Below are positions 11,108-18,132 of a stretch of DNA of 33,203 bases, in pieces. The stretch spans positions 1 to 33,203 of the forward strand of contig JAUVXL010000017.1 of the NCBI GenBank assembly GCA_030603595.1, written 5' to 3'. How positions within the stretch are numbered: position 1 is the first letter of the stretch; each line of letters opens with the position of its first letter. A program made the translations under genes and the position numbers. Below the pieces are notes generated by a model, which worked only from the letters and a program-made list of their open reading frames with translations, did no database searches and was not told the origin of the DNA. The DNA is from Sedimentisphaerales bacterium. Its GTDB lineage: Bacteria; Planctomycetota; Phycisphaerae; Sedimentisphaerales; Anaerobacaceae.

Positions 11108-11136
11108 CTCCTCGACGTTTTGTTGACATCGAGGAG
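11108..11136. promoter_or_regulatory. Dyad overlapping the S10 promoter -35 box (candidate operator)
   Basis: CTCCTCGA (11108-11115) and TCGAGGAG (11129-11136) form a perfect 8-bp inverted repeat separated by 13 bases. The -35 hexamer at 11123-11128 lies inside the spacer, directly beside the right arm. A dimeric regulator bound here would block polymerase. The dyad is seen directly; the operator role is inference. Confidence 0.4.
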
Positions 11137-11151
11137 TCGGCGTGGTATATT
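11123..11151 (+). promoter_or_regulatory. Promoter P1 of the S10-spc-alpha superoperon
   Basis: TTGACA (11123-11128, consensus), a 17-base spacer, and TATATT (11146-11151, 5/6) with TGG directly upstream resembling an extended -10. Transcription would start near 11158, leaving a leader of about 420 bases before rpsJ. This is the strongest promoter-like sequence I found in the window, and it follows the fusA terminator T-runs. Confidence 0.82.
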
Positions 11152-11157
11152 CAACGG

Positions 11158-11578
11158 TTTTCAGCCGTAGCGAGCATCGTCAGGGACGACTTTGCGTGAA
11201 ACCAGTTGGGCTGTGGCACGTCTGTAAAATGATGGTCAAGGATGGTTTTGTAGTAGTCTGTCAGACTTTGGGGTGTACCATAAGCCCTCAAGAGGCTTTG
11301 GAAGGGCCAGGGCTGGTCCGAGACCCAGACTCTTTAAGGAAGGCGAGTTACTAAAGCCTCTCCTGCCGAAACGAAACGACGACTTTTGGCTGATTGCATT
11401 GCAGATCAGTCGCACGGTGGAGTTGTTGTTTTGCGTTGCTCTTTTGCTATAAGTTGATATGCAACAAGCTTTTATACGCTTGAGACGATATAGTTCCGAT
11501 AATATATTCTGCGTTGTCTGCTGATTTTGACTGAGTTGGTGGTTTAGGCGACGCCGGTCAGTGGTGCAGAGGACAATT
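11158..11578 (+). promoter_or_regulatory. Long structured 5' leader of the S10 operon
   Basis: About 420 untranslated bases separate P1 from rpsJ. AGAGGCTTT (11291-11299) pairs perfectly with AAAGCCTCT (11353-11361). The same left arm can instead pair with AAGCCCTC just upstream (11282-11289), so two exclusive folds are possible. A TCGTC/GACGA hairpin lies near 11176-11188. Ribosomal protein leaders are often autogenously controlled (L4 acts on the S10 leader in E. coli), but this sequence resembles no leader or riboswitch I know. A 41-codon frame (11229-11354, starting MMVKDGFVVV) lies within it, without a visible ribosome binding site. Confidence 0.5.
11480..11508 (+). promoter_or_regulatory. 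Candidate second promoter P2 of the S10 operon
   Basis: TTGAGA (11480-11485, 4/6), a 17-base spacer, and TATATT (11503-11508, 5/6). The start would be near 11515, giving a short leader of about 65 bases that skips the structured part of the P1 leader. Tandem promoters are common for ribosomal operons. The region is AT-rich, so chance matches are possible. Confidence 0.5.
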
Positions 11579-11893
11579 ATGGCTACAGAAACAGAAAGAA
11601 TAAGAATTAGAATGGAGGCCTACGACCACAGGGCGCTGGATGCCTCTGCTCGCGAAATAGTCGAGCACTCGCGAAAAACGAATGCCCGTGTTAGTGGTCC
11701 GGTGCCGCTGCCGACGAGGATCGAGAGATACACGGTCCTTCGTAGTCCTCACATCGACAAGAAATCTCGTGAGCAGTTTGAGCTTCGGACGCACAAGCGC
11801 TTGATTGATATCCACGAGGCAAACGCGCGAACTGTTGAGGTATTGAACCGCCTGGTCGTTCCTGCGGGAGTTTTTGTAAGGATTAAGGTCTGA
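11579..11893 (+). CDS. rpsJ: 30S ribosomal protein S10
   Basis: S10 (104 aa) is part of the 30S head and, as NusE, also takes part in antitermination. The sequence runs [38 protein letters not shown], then [12 protein letters not shown], all hallmark segments. The start at ATG 11579 ([11 protein letters not shown]) is fixed by AGAGGA at 11568-11573. An in-frame upstream GTG would add six residues and has no such site. It opens the S10 operon; rplC follows 81 bases later. Confidence 0.97.
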   Translation: MATETERIRIRMEAYDHRALDASAREIVEHSRKTNARVSGPVPLPTRIERYTVLRSPHIDKKSREQFELRTHKRLIDIHEANARTVEVLNRLVVPAGVFVRIKV

Positions 11894-11974
11894 GTCTGAT
11901 TCGTCTCTTGTAAGTCGCCGCTTGTATGTCCGATGGGCATGAGCGGCGAAATCAGAGAGACCGGAAAAATTATT

Positions 11975-12622
11975 ATGGCGATGTTATTGGGAAAAAAAGT
12001 TGGCATGACCCAGGTTTACGGTGAATCCGGCGTGTTGTTGCCTGTGACGGTAATCCAGGCCGGCCCGTGTATTGTTATGCAGGTCAAAACCGCCGAAACC
12101 GACGGTTACAACGCCGTTCAGTTGGGTTTTGACAATGTGAAGCCGTCTCGCAGAAAAATGCCGCAGATCGGCAGCGCCGAGAAGGCCAAGACCTCGCCCA
12201 AGCGATTTGTCCGCGAAATGCGCTTACCCGATAACGCCGCGGGCGAGTACGAGCAGGGCGATTCTATTACGGTTGGTGTTTTTGCGGAGAATAAATTCGT
12301 TGACGTTGTAGGTACGAGCAAGGGCAAGGGTTTTGCCGGCGTGATGAAACGTCACGGTTTTGGGGGCTTTCCGGCTTCGCACGGCACGGAGCGAAAGCAC
12401 CGGGCCCCGGGTTCTATTGCCAGCTATGCCAGCAATGCCGGGCACGGCGCCGGACCGAAGAAGGGCAAGAAAATGGCCGGACGTATGGGCGGCTGCCGTG
12501 TTACGGCGAAGAATCACGAGTTGGTTGGAATAGACGAGGACAGGAACCTGCTGGTAGTTAAAGGTTCCGTGCCCGGCCCGGCCGGCGGCTATTGCATTGT
12601 CTGCAGCGCCCAAAAGGCCTGA
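11975..12622 (+). CDS. rplC: 50S ribosomal protein L3
   Basis: L3 (215 aa) nucleates 50S assembly and sends a loop toward the peptidyl transferase centre. Family motifs are LLGKKVGMTQVY at the start, GTSKGKGFAGVMKRHGF, HRAPGSI (142-148), GKKMAGRMG and NLLVVKGSVPG. ATG 11975 gives the usual N-terminus; an in-frame ATG at 11939 would add 12 unrelated residues. Between HRAPGSI and KKGKKMAG the loop (149-161) is about four residues longer than in E. coli and contains no glutamine. The residue that E. coli PrmB methylates (Gln150) is therefore absent. Confidence 0.96.
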   Translation: MAMLLGKKVGMTQVYGESGVLLPVTVIQAGPCIVMQVKTAETDGYNAVQLGFDNVKPSRRKMPQIGSAEKAKTSPKRFVREMRLPDNAAGEYEQGDSITVGVFAENKFVDVVGTSKGKGFAGVMKRHGFGGFPASHGTERKHRAPGSIASYASNAGHGAGPKKGKKMAGRMGGCRVTAKNHELVGIDEDRNLLVVKGSVPGPAGGYCIVCSAQKA

Positions 12623-12646
12623 CTATTTGGAGAACGGAAGTAAGCG

Positions 12647-13282
12647 ATGATTGATTTGGTTGTGTACAATCCGGATGGTCGGGAAGTTGACAGCTTGAAG
12701 GTCGATGAGTCGGCTTTTGGCACCGCGGTGAGGTATCCGTTGCTAAAACAGGCCATTGTTATGTATCACGCCAACAAGCGGGTCGGAACTGCTGCGACAA
12801 AAAGCAGGAGCATGGTGGCCGGTTCGAGCAAGAAGCTGTTCAGACAGAAAGGGACAGGAAACGCTCGTGTAGGCAACATTAGAACGGGCAAGCGTGTGGG
12901 CGGTGGCGTTACTTTCGCCAAGAAAGCTCGCGATTTCGGCAAGCGGATGCCAAAGAAACAGAGGAGACTGGCGAGGAATTCTGCGATATTGGCTAAGCTC
13001 CGCAGCAGCAAGGTTGTTGTGGTTGACGGGCTGACTTTCGAGAAGCCGAGGACTAAGGATTTTGTTGGCGTTCTGCACAACCTTAAGATAGATCGCAGTT
13101 GCCTTGTAACCACAGGGCAGTACGATGAGAATCTGTGCAAATCGGCGAGAAATTTGCCGAGAGTTGCAGTCATGCCTGTCGAGCAGTTGAATGCGGGCGA
13201 TATCTGCAGCCACAGCAAGGTGCTGTTCACCAAGGAGGCGTTCTTGTCGGTTTTGAACGAAGATAAGGCAAGCGAAGACTAA
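12647..13282 (+). CDS. rplD: 50S ribosomal protein L4
   Basis: L4 (211 aa) is an early 50S assembly protein lining the exit tunnel, and in enterobacteria it represses its own operon. The tunnel loop segment KLFRQKGTGNARVGNIRTGKR and the following GGVTFAKKARDF are diagnostic, and KKQRRLARNSAI is the helical core. Length is typical (about 205-210 aa). It starts 24 bases after rplC with GGAGAACGGAAG upstream. The C-terminal end (residues 195-211) is weakly conserved and acidic. Confidence 0.96.
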   Translation: MIDLVVYNPDGREVDSLKVDESAFGTAVRYPLLKQAIVMYHANKRVGTAATKSRSMVAGSSKKLFRQKGTGNARVGNIRTGKRVGGGVTFAKKARDFGKRMPKKQRRLARNSAILAKLRSSKVVVVDGLTFEKPRTKDFVGVLHNLKIDRSCLVTTGQYDENLCKSARNLPRVAVMPVEQLNAGDICSHSKVLFTKEAFLSVLNEDKASED

Positions 13283-13294
13283 TAAGGTGTTGGT

Positions 13295-13573
13295 GTGGAC
13301 GATTTTAACATAATAGTTCGGCCTTTAGTTACTGAGCAGGGGATGCACTTTGCCAACGCAAGGAGTGCGTATTCGTTCGAGGTGAACAGCAGGGCCAATA
13401 AGACTCAGATAAAGAATGCTGTGGAAAGGATTTACAGCGTTAAGGTCGATAAAGTCAGAACCGCTAATTGCAGAGGCAAGTATCGTCGCAGAGGCAGGCA
13501 CTTTGGGATGACGCCGAACTGGAAGAAGGCTGTCGTTTATCTTAAGCCGGAATTCCATATTGATTTGTTCTAA
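13295..13573 (+). CDS. rplW: 50S ribosomal protein L23
   Basis: L23 (92 aa) sits at the tunnel exit and docks trigger factor and SRP. The beginning DFNIIVRPLVTEQGM, the segment YSFEVNSRANKTQIKNAVE, and the loop that becomes RRRGRHFGMTPNWKKAVVYL match the family. It begins with GTG at 13295, supported by AAGGTG at 13285-13290; no closer ATG fits. It lies 12 bases after rplD and 33 bases before rplB, so it is coupled within the operon. Confidence 0.95.
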   Translation: MDDFNIIVRPLVTEQGMHFANARSAYSFEVNSRANKTQIKNAVERIYSVKVDKVRTANCRGKYRRRGRHFGMTPNWKKAVVYLKPEFHIDLF

Positions 13574-13606
13574 ATGCTGAAAAGCGAGCGACGGGGTAAT
13601 TGAGTT

Positions 13607-14458
13607 ATGGGTATACGAGTTTACAAACCGACAAGTGCAGGACGCAGGAACAGTTCGGTGAATGACTATGCCGAGTTGACCACCGACAAGCCCGAGAAGT
13701 CGCTGTGCAAACGGATCAAGAAGACGGGCGGCAGGAACCATCACGGCGTTACCACGTCTCGTTTCAGGGGCGGCGGAGCACGCAAAATCTACCGCATGAT
13801 CGATTTCAAACGCAGAAAAGACGGAGTTCCGGCCACTGTTGCGACTATCGAATACGATCCCAACAGAGACTGCTTCATCTCGCTATTGAACTACGCCGAT
13901 GGCGAAAAGAGGTACATTCTGGCGCCGCTGGGTATAAAGGCCGGCGACCGTATTGAGAGCGGTGAGGTCTGTGAGCCGAAAATCGGCAACTCGATGCCCA
14001 TGAGTGCGATTCCGGCAGGCCTGGAGATTCACAACATAGAAATGACCGCCGGACAGGGCGGAAAACTGGTCAGGGGTGCGGGAAACGCCGCCAGAATCGT
14101 TGCAAAAGAGGGCAATTGGGTGACTGTTATCCTTCCGAGCGGTGAAATGCGAATGGTTCGCAAGGAATGCCGGGCGACCATAGGCAGGGTGAGCAATCCT
14201 GATCATCAGAACGTGAGGATCGGAAAAGCCGGGCGAAAACGGCACATGGGGCGAAGGCCACACGTCAGGGGAAAGGCGATGAACCCGGTCGATCATCCGA
14301 TGGGCGGGGGCGAAGGCAGGGCCAACGGCGGACGGCATCCTTGTTCACCGACCGGTGTCCTGGCTAAGGGTGGAAAGACGAGGAATCCGCGAAGTCCAAG
14401 CAATAATAGAATTATTCGAAGGCGCAAAAGCAAAAGGGCTAAACGGTTAGGATTCTAA
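13607..14458 (+). CDS. rplB: 50S ribosomal protein L2
   Basis: L2 (283 aa) is needed for subunit joining and peptidyl transfer. Diagnostic stretches include RNHHGVTTSRFRGGG, KRRKDGVPATVATIEYDPNR, GNSMPMSAIPAGLEIHNIE and the C-terminal bridge region. His230, equivalent to the catalytically important E. coli His229 (mature numbering), is kept. Residue 232 is Met, where the usual motif DHPHGGG has His. The family core is otherwise intact and the length is near 275 aa. It is 39 bases upstream of rpsS. Confidence 0.97.
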   Translation: MGIRVYKPTSAGRRNSSVNDYAELTTDKPEKSLCKRIKKTGGRNHHGVTTSRFRGGGARKIYRMIDFKRRKDGVPATVATIEYDPNRDCFISLLNYADGEKRYILAPLGIKAGDRIESGEVCEPKIGNSMPMSAIPAGLEIHNIEMTAGQGGKLVRGAGNAARIVAKEGNWVTVILPSGEMRMVRKECRATIGRVSNPDHQNVRIGKAGRKRHMGRRPHVRGKAMNPVDHPMGGGEGRANGGRHPCSPTGVLAKGGKTRNPRSPSNNRIIRRRKSKRAKRLGF

Positions 14459-14497
14459 GGGTTAGTTGGCTTTGACAGAAGAATCGAGAAGTTGAAT

Positions 14498-14767
14498 ATG
14501 GGACGATCGCTAAAAAAAGGACCTTTCGTTGATGAAAAGCTGTTCATCAAGGTCAATAAGCAGGTTGATGCCGGCTCTCGCGAGCCAGTCAAGACCTGGG
14601 CGCGAAGATGTACGATAATCCCTGAGTTTGTGGGTTTTACGTTTCTCGTGCACAACGGGAAGATGTTCCATAAAGTTTTTGTAACCGAGGATATGGTGGG
14701 GCACAAGCTTGGCGAGTTTTCGCCGACAAGGACGTTCAAAGGGCATTCGAGCAAGAGAATAACGTAG
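14498..14767 (+). CDS. rpsS: 30S ribosomal protein S19
   Basis: S19 (89 aa) binds 16S rRNA with S13 in the 30S head. It begins [16 protein letters not shown], the standard family start, so ATG 14498 is chosen over the TTG six bases earlier. [16 protein letters not shown] and [18 protein letters not shown] are further hallmarks. A GAGAAG purine stretch (14486-14491) lies 6 bases upstream. The length is typical. rplV begins 62 bases after it. Confidence 0.96.
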   Translation: MGRSLKKGPFVDEKLFIKVNKQVDAGSREPVKTWARRCTIIPEFVGFTFLVHNGKMFHKVFVTEDMVGHKLGEFSPTRTFKGHSSKRIT

Positions 14768-14829
14768 CCGGCAGGCGCGTATGAGCGATCGTGATCGATT
14801 TGCGAGTCGCCGGATATGAGACATAAGAT

Positions 14830-15378
14830 ATGTTAAGTGCTGAAAAATTCAGAGAGTTATCGCAGGAGCGTCAGATTGACGTTCAGCAGTTGGCCGGCCA
14901 CATTGCTAGGGCGGGCCTGAGCGATGAAGAAGCAAGCGTTGCGATTGCGAATTGGCAGAAGGGTCTTTTCAAGCCAAAGCCACAGACGGAAGACATTCGT
15001 CGGCTGGCTTCTGCCTTGGGCGTAGAGGAAAACGACCTTGCTGACTGGCGTTCATCCTGTCGTTACGCGCCTGTTTCGGCCCGGAAGGCTCGTCTGGTCA
15101 CGCAATTGATAGTCGGCCGACCTGTCCAGGACGCTACGGACATCCTGAAATTCACGAGAAAACGGGCTGCGGGCATAGTTGATAAGGTTCTCAAGACCGC
15201 GATTGCGGACGCTGATGAGCAGAGGGCGGATGTGGATAATCTTTATGTCTGCCGGGCCAGAGTGGATGATGCCGGAGTTCGCATCGGCACAAAAAGATGG
15301 ATACCGAAGGACCGAGGAAGGGCTCATCCGATCCGGAAGAAGGCCTGTCACATACATGTAACGGTGACACAGATATAG
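14830..15378 (+). CDS. rplV: 50S ribosomal protein L22 with N-terminal HTH-like domain
   Basis: The C-terminal part (residues 76-182) is a normal L22, an exit-tunnel protein. It starts at CRYAPVSARKARLVTQLIVGR, passes RAAGIVDKVLKTAIADA, and has the tunnel loop then RGRAHPIRKKACHIHVTV. Ahead of it are about 73 extra residues. They resemble an XRE/Cro-type helix-turn-helix: FRELSQERQIDVQQLAGHI, then NWQKGLFKPKP (41-51), DIRRLASALGVEENDL (55-70). No ATG or GTG lies near the L22 core, so the extension is part of the protein. Ordinary L22 is about 110-120 aa. The L22 assignment is firm; the HTH function is inference. Confidence 0.93.
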   Translation: MLSAEKFRELSQERQIDVQQLAGHIARAGLSDEEASVAIANWQKGLFKPKPQTEDIRRLASALGVEENDLADWRSSCRYAPVSARKARLVTQLIVGRPVQDATDILKFTRKRAAGIVDKVLKTAIADADEQRADVDNLYVCRARVDDAGVRIGTKRWIPKDRGRAHPIRKKACHIHVTVTQI

Positions 15379-15419
15379 TGAACAGTAAGCAATAGCATCG
15401 AATTACGAGATACGGGATT

Positions 15420-16316
15420 ATGGGTCAGAAAGTATCGCCAATAGGTTTCAGGACGGGGATTACGCTGGGGTGGCAGAGCACGTGGTATGCTCCCAAGGCC
15501 AGCTACGGCGATTTTCTCGTCGAAGACCAGAAAATCCGTCGCTTTATCGACCAGAAGTTCAACCGCAGAATGCCGAGGGGCGCGGTAGCCAAGACTGAGG
15601 TTATCAGGACGCGTAACGAAGTGAAAGTTACGCTGCATAGCGCCAGGCCCGGTGTGGTGATTGGCCCCCGAGGCGGAGAAGTCGATAAGCTTAGGGAAGA
15701 GCTTGAAGACTTAACCGGTCGCAAGGTTGGCGTAAATGTTATCGAGATAAAAGAGCCCGACCTCAATGCTAATCTGGTTGGTCAGGCGATAGCCGAACAG
15801 TTGGGCAAGCGGGCCTCATTCAGACGGACTATGAAGCAGTTCTGCGAGGCCGCGATGAACGCAGGGGCTAAAGGAGTAAAGATTATATGCTCCGGGCGGC
15901 TGGGCGGCTCTGAAATGGCAAGGAAAGAAACACAGAAGCTCGGGAGCATTCCGCTGCACACGCTTGACGCCAACGTAGATTACGCTATTACGGTTGCCAG
16001 AACCACGTATGGCGTAATCGGCGTAAAAGTTTGGATTTACAAAGGCAAGTTTGGCGAAGAGATTGAGCCGCGGATACGGCAGCGTCGGCGTCCGCCTATG
16101 CGTGGTGGACGTCCCGGCGGCGGCGGTGCGGGCGGCAGAGGTAGAGGTAGAGGGGCGCCGACAGGTCAAGGCCAAAGCCGAGGCCGTGCCCAAGCCGCAG
16201 TGGCCCCGGTTCCGGCTACGCCGGGCAAATCGGCTCCTGCAGCAACTGAAAAGCCTGCAGTTGAAGCTACTGAGACGCCGGATGCCGCCAAGGCGGAAGG
16301 TGAGCAGACAAGTTAA
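15420..16316 (+). CDS. rpsC: 30S ribosomal protein S3 with RGG-rich tail
   Basis: S3 (298 aa) forms part of the mRNA entry channel and helicase site. GQKVSPIGFRTGITLGWQS opens the protein. The KH domain carries VVIGPRGGEVDKLREEL, and VDYAITVARTTYGVIGVKVW is near the end of the core. E. coli S3 is 233 aa; this one adds a low-complexity tail (residues 220-298). The tail first is Arg/Gly-rich, including repeated RG, then Ala/Pro/Glu-rich and acidic. The frame is continuous to the TAA at 16314. rplP follows after 57 bases. Confidence 0.96.
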   Translation: MGQKVSPIGFRTGITLGWQSTWYAPKASYGDFLVEDQKIRRFIDQKFNRRMPRGAVAKTEVIRTRNEVKVTLHSARPGVVIGPRGGEVDKLREELEDLTGRKVGVNVIEIKEPDLNANLVGQAIAEQLGKRASFRRTMKQFCEAAMNAGAKGVKIICSGRLGGSEMARKETQKLGSIPLHTLDANVDYAITVARTTYGVIGVKVWIYKGKFGEEIEPRIRQRRRPPMRGGRPGGGGAGGRGRGRGAPTGQGQSRGRAQAAVAPVPATPGKSAPAATEKPAVEATETPDAAKAEGEQTS

Positions 16317-16373
16317 AATTCGCTTTGAGGGCGATCTGAAGCGCCCCGATAGGTTTTGTAAGGGAAATGACAA

Positions 16374-16793
16374 ATGGCGATGATGCCGAAAAGAGTTAAG
16401 CATCGCAAGAGCCAGCGAGGCAAAATGAAAGGCAATGCCTCGAGGTGCAATTATGTTGCGTTTGGCGAGTACGGCCTGCAGGTTCTCGAGAGCAGTTGGA
16501 TTACCGCAAAGCACATCGAAGCCGGCCGAGTCGCTGCTACTCATTTCCTTCGTCGCGAAGGTAAGGTCTATATCAGAATATTCCCGCATAAGCCGGTCAG
16601 TTCCAAGCCTTTGGAGACGCGGATGGGCAAAGGCAAGGGCGAACCCGAGTTTTGGGTGGCCAGGGTCAGGCCGGGACAGGTCTGCTTCGAAATCGGGGGT
16701 GTTCAAGAGGACGTTGCAAAACAGGCGCTCGTCAGGGTGGCGCACAAGATGCCTGTGAAATGCAGGTTTGTTAAACGAAGACATGCGCTGTAA
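16374..16793 (+). CDS. rplP: 50S ribosomal protein L16
   Basis: L16 (139 aa) helps shape the A-site of the 50S subunit. Signatures are [18 protein letters not shown], the [10 protein letters not shown] segment, [13 protein letters not shown], and [19 protein letters not shown]. The conserved arginine hydroxylated in E. coli L16 (in RMGKGKG) is present. Three in-frame ATGs occur at the start; 16374 is chosen because AGGGAA (16361-16366) lies 7 bases before it. The upstream S3 tail is in another frame. Confidence 0.96.
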   Translation: MAMMPKRVKHRKSQRGKMKGNASRCNYVAFGEYGLQVLESSWITAKHIEAGRVAATHFLRREGKVYIRIFPHKPVSSKPLETRMGKGKGEPEFWVARVRPGQVCFEIGGVQEDVAKQALVRVAHKMPVKCRFVKRRHAL

Positions 16794-16807
16794 GTAGGGA
16801 CGTTGAA

Positions 16808-16993
16808 ATGAAAGCACAGCATTACCGTGAAATGAGTCCGGATGAGCTTGCCTCGCAACTCGAAGAGCTTCAGAGACACTTGTTTGATTTGCGGGCGCAG
16901 GCGGTTACGGAGAAGCTGGAAAACTCCAAGGCTGTTATCAATGTCCGTCGCGACATTGCGAGAGTAAGGACAATTATACGAGAAGGCAAGTGA
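16808..16993 (+). CDS. rpmC: 50S ribosomal protein L29
   Basis: L29 (61 aa) lies at the tunnel exit beside L23 and contacts SRP and trigger factor. The all-helical protein has the usual MKAQHYREMSPDELASQLEEL start and the FDLRAQ, then KAVINVRRDIARVRTI pattern. The length is typical. It begins 14 bases after rplP and ends 37 bases before rpsQ. Confidence 0.94.
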   Translation: MKAQHYREMSPDELASQLEELQRHLFDLRAQAVTEKLENSKAVINVRRDIARVRTIIREGK

Positions 16994-17030
16994 CGTTTTG
17001 CCAAACGCAATTGATGATCGGGAATCGAGT

Positions 17031-17291
17031 ATGCAGGACCGGAAACTTAAGACTTTAACCGGCGTGGTAGTCAGCGACAGCGGTGACAAATCCGTCAAGG
17101 TTGCTATCGACTACAAAGTCAAGCATCCGAGGTACGGCAAGTACGTCAAGCGCAGAATGAAGATAGGCGTGCACGACGAGCAGAATCAAAGCGGTGTCGG
17201 CGATCTGGTTGAGATCGCTCAGTGCAGGCCCCACAGTAAGAGCAAGAGTTGGCGACTTTTGAAGATTGTTCAAAAAGCAGTCAGAGTATGA
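17031..17291 (+). CDS. rpsQ: 30S ribosomal protein S17
   Basis: S17 (86 aa) is a primary 16S rRNA binder with an OB fold. [37 protein letters not shown] and [20 protein letters not shown] are the family core. ATG 17031 has GGGAA (17020-17024) at suitable spacing. An in-frame TTG at 16998 would prepend unrelated residues. The gene overlaps nothing; L14 starts 43 bases on. Confidence 0.95.
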   Translation: MQDRKLKTLTGVVVSDSGDKSVKVAIDYKVKHPRYGKYVKRRMKIGVHDEQNQSGVGDLVEIAQCRPHSKSKSWRLLKIVQKAVRV

Positions 17292-17334
17292 ATCGATATT
17301 TGCGATAGGTAGTACGGACGACGAGACTAACACT

Positions 17335-17721
17335 ATGATTCAACAAGAGACAATGTTGGATATTGCCGACAACTCAGGCGTTAAGTCTGCATTGTGCATT
17401 AAGGTCCTCGGAAGGAGCGGCTCGCGAAACAGGGCTACTCGGCCTGTCGCCGGGGTCGGTGATGTTATTTGTGTTGCTATAAAGAAGTCTTTGCCGACGT
17501 GCCAGTTGGACGACAAGAAAGTGCACAAGTGCGTTATCATTCGCACGAAGAGCCCGGTAAAAAGGTCCGACGGCAGCTATGTTAGGTTCGACAGCAACGC
17601 GGCCGTTATGATTGACGCCGACGGCAACCCTATAGGGACGCGAATCTTTGGCGCGGTTGCTCGGGAGTTGCGAGAAAAGAACTATATGAAGATTATCTCA
17701 CTGGCCGGCGAAGTTGTGTAA
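17335..17721 (+). CDS. rplN: 50S ribosomal protein L14
   Basis: L14 (128 aa) contacts 16S rRNA at an intersubunit bridge and is a docking site for silencing factors such as Rsf[27 protein letters not shown], then [13 protein letters not shown] and [25 protein letters not shown] mark the family. ATG 17335 gives the standard first residues; in-frame codons back to 17266 overlap rpsQ and have no homology. A few residues are inserted in the central segment ([10 protein letters not shown]) relative to the usual 122 aa. Confidence 0.95.
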   Translation: MIQQETMLDIADNSGVKSALCIKVLGRSGSRNRATRPVAGVGDVICVAIKKSLPTCQLDDKKVHKCVIIRTKSPVKRSDGSYVRFDSNAAVMIDADGNPIGTRIFGAVARELREKNYMKIISLAGEVV

Positions 17722-17753
17722 ACGCGGCAAGGCCTGACAAGAGGTGCGAGAAA

Positions 17754-18065
17754 ATGGCACTACATGTAAAGAAGAATGATACTGTCGAGGTTATTTCCGG
17801 GGCGCACAAAGGCGCGACAGGCAGAGTGCTCAGAGTCATGCCCGAGAAGAATCTTGTTGTGGTCCAGGGGCTCAATATTGCCAAGAAACACGTCAGGCCT
17901 TCCCGCAAGAATCCGCAGGGCGGCAGGATTAACGTTGAACAGCCTATCCACATTAGTAACGTGCTGCCCGTAAACACGAAAAGCTCGAGGGGCGGCAGGG
18001 TCGGCTACAAGCTTAATAAAGACGGGAAGAAGAAACGAGTTTTCGCCGACGGCCACGAGATATGA
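17754..18065 (+). CDS. rplX: 50S ribosomal protein L24
   Basis: L24 (103 aa) initiates 50S assembly by binding domain I of 23S rRNA. The KOW motif is clear: DTVEVISGAHKGATGRVLRV, followed by VVVQGLNIAKKHVRPS and GGRINVEQPIHISNVLPV. The length matches the family. A GAGGTGCGAG stretch upstream provides the ribosome binding site. rplE follows after a 67-base spacer. Confidence 0.95.
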   Translation: MALHVKKNDTVEVISGAHKGATGRVLRVMPEKNLVVVQGLNIAKKHVRPSRKNPQGGRINVEQPIHISNVLPVNTKSSRGGRVGYKLNKDGKKKRVFADGHEI

Positions 18066-18132
18066 GATCGTCGGGGAGGTGTGATAAGAATTAAGAGCTT
18101 AGAGGCTTAGAAGCTGTAATACAAGGTGTTTG

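Noticed and set aside
10932-11126. 64-codon frame over the four-way junction element
   Set aside because: It crosses the palindromes and T-runs and encodes no plausible protein; the structure explains the sequence better.
11142-11354. 70-codon frame starting at GTG 11142
   Set aside because: Its start overlaps the P1 -10 box, so the promoter's own transcript would not include it; only the shorter ATG frame is worth noting.
11158-11578. S10 leader as a known riboswitch, RNase P, tmRNA, SRP or 6S RNA
   Set aside because: I looked for the conserved motifs of these RNAs and found none.
15816-16817. Minus-strand frame of 333 codons opposite rpsC, rplP and rpmC
   Set aside because: Its length comes from the GC-biased codon use of the genes on the other strand; low-complexity Ser/Thr/Arg stretches mirror the S3 tail.
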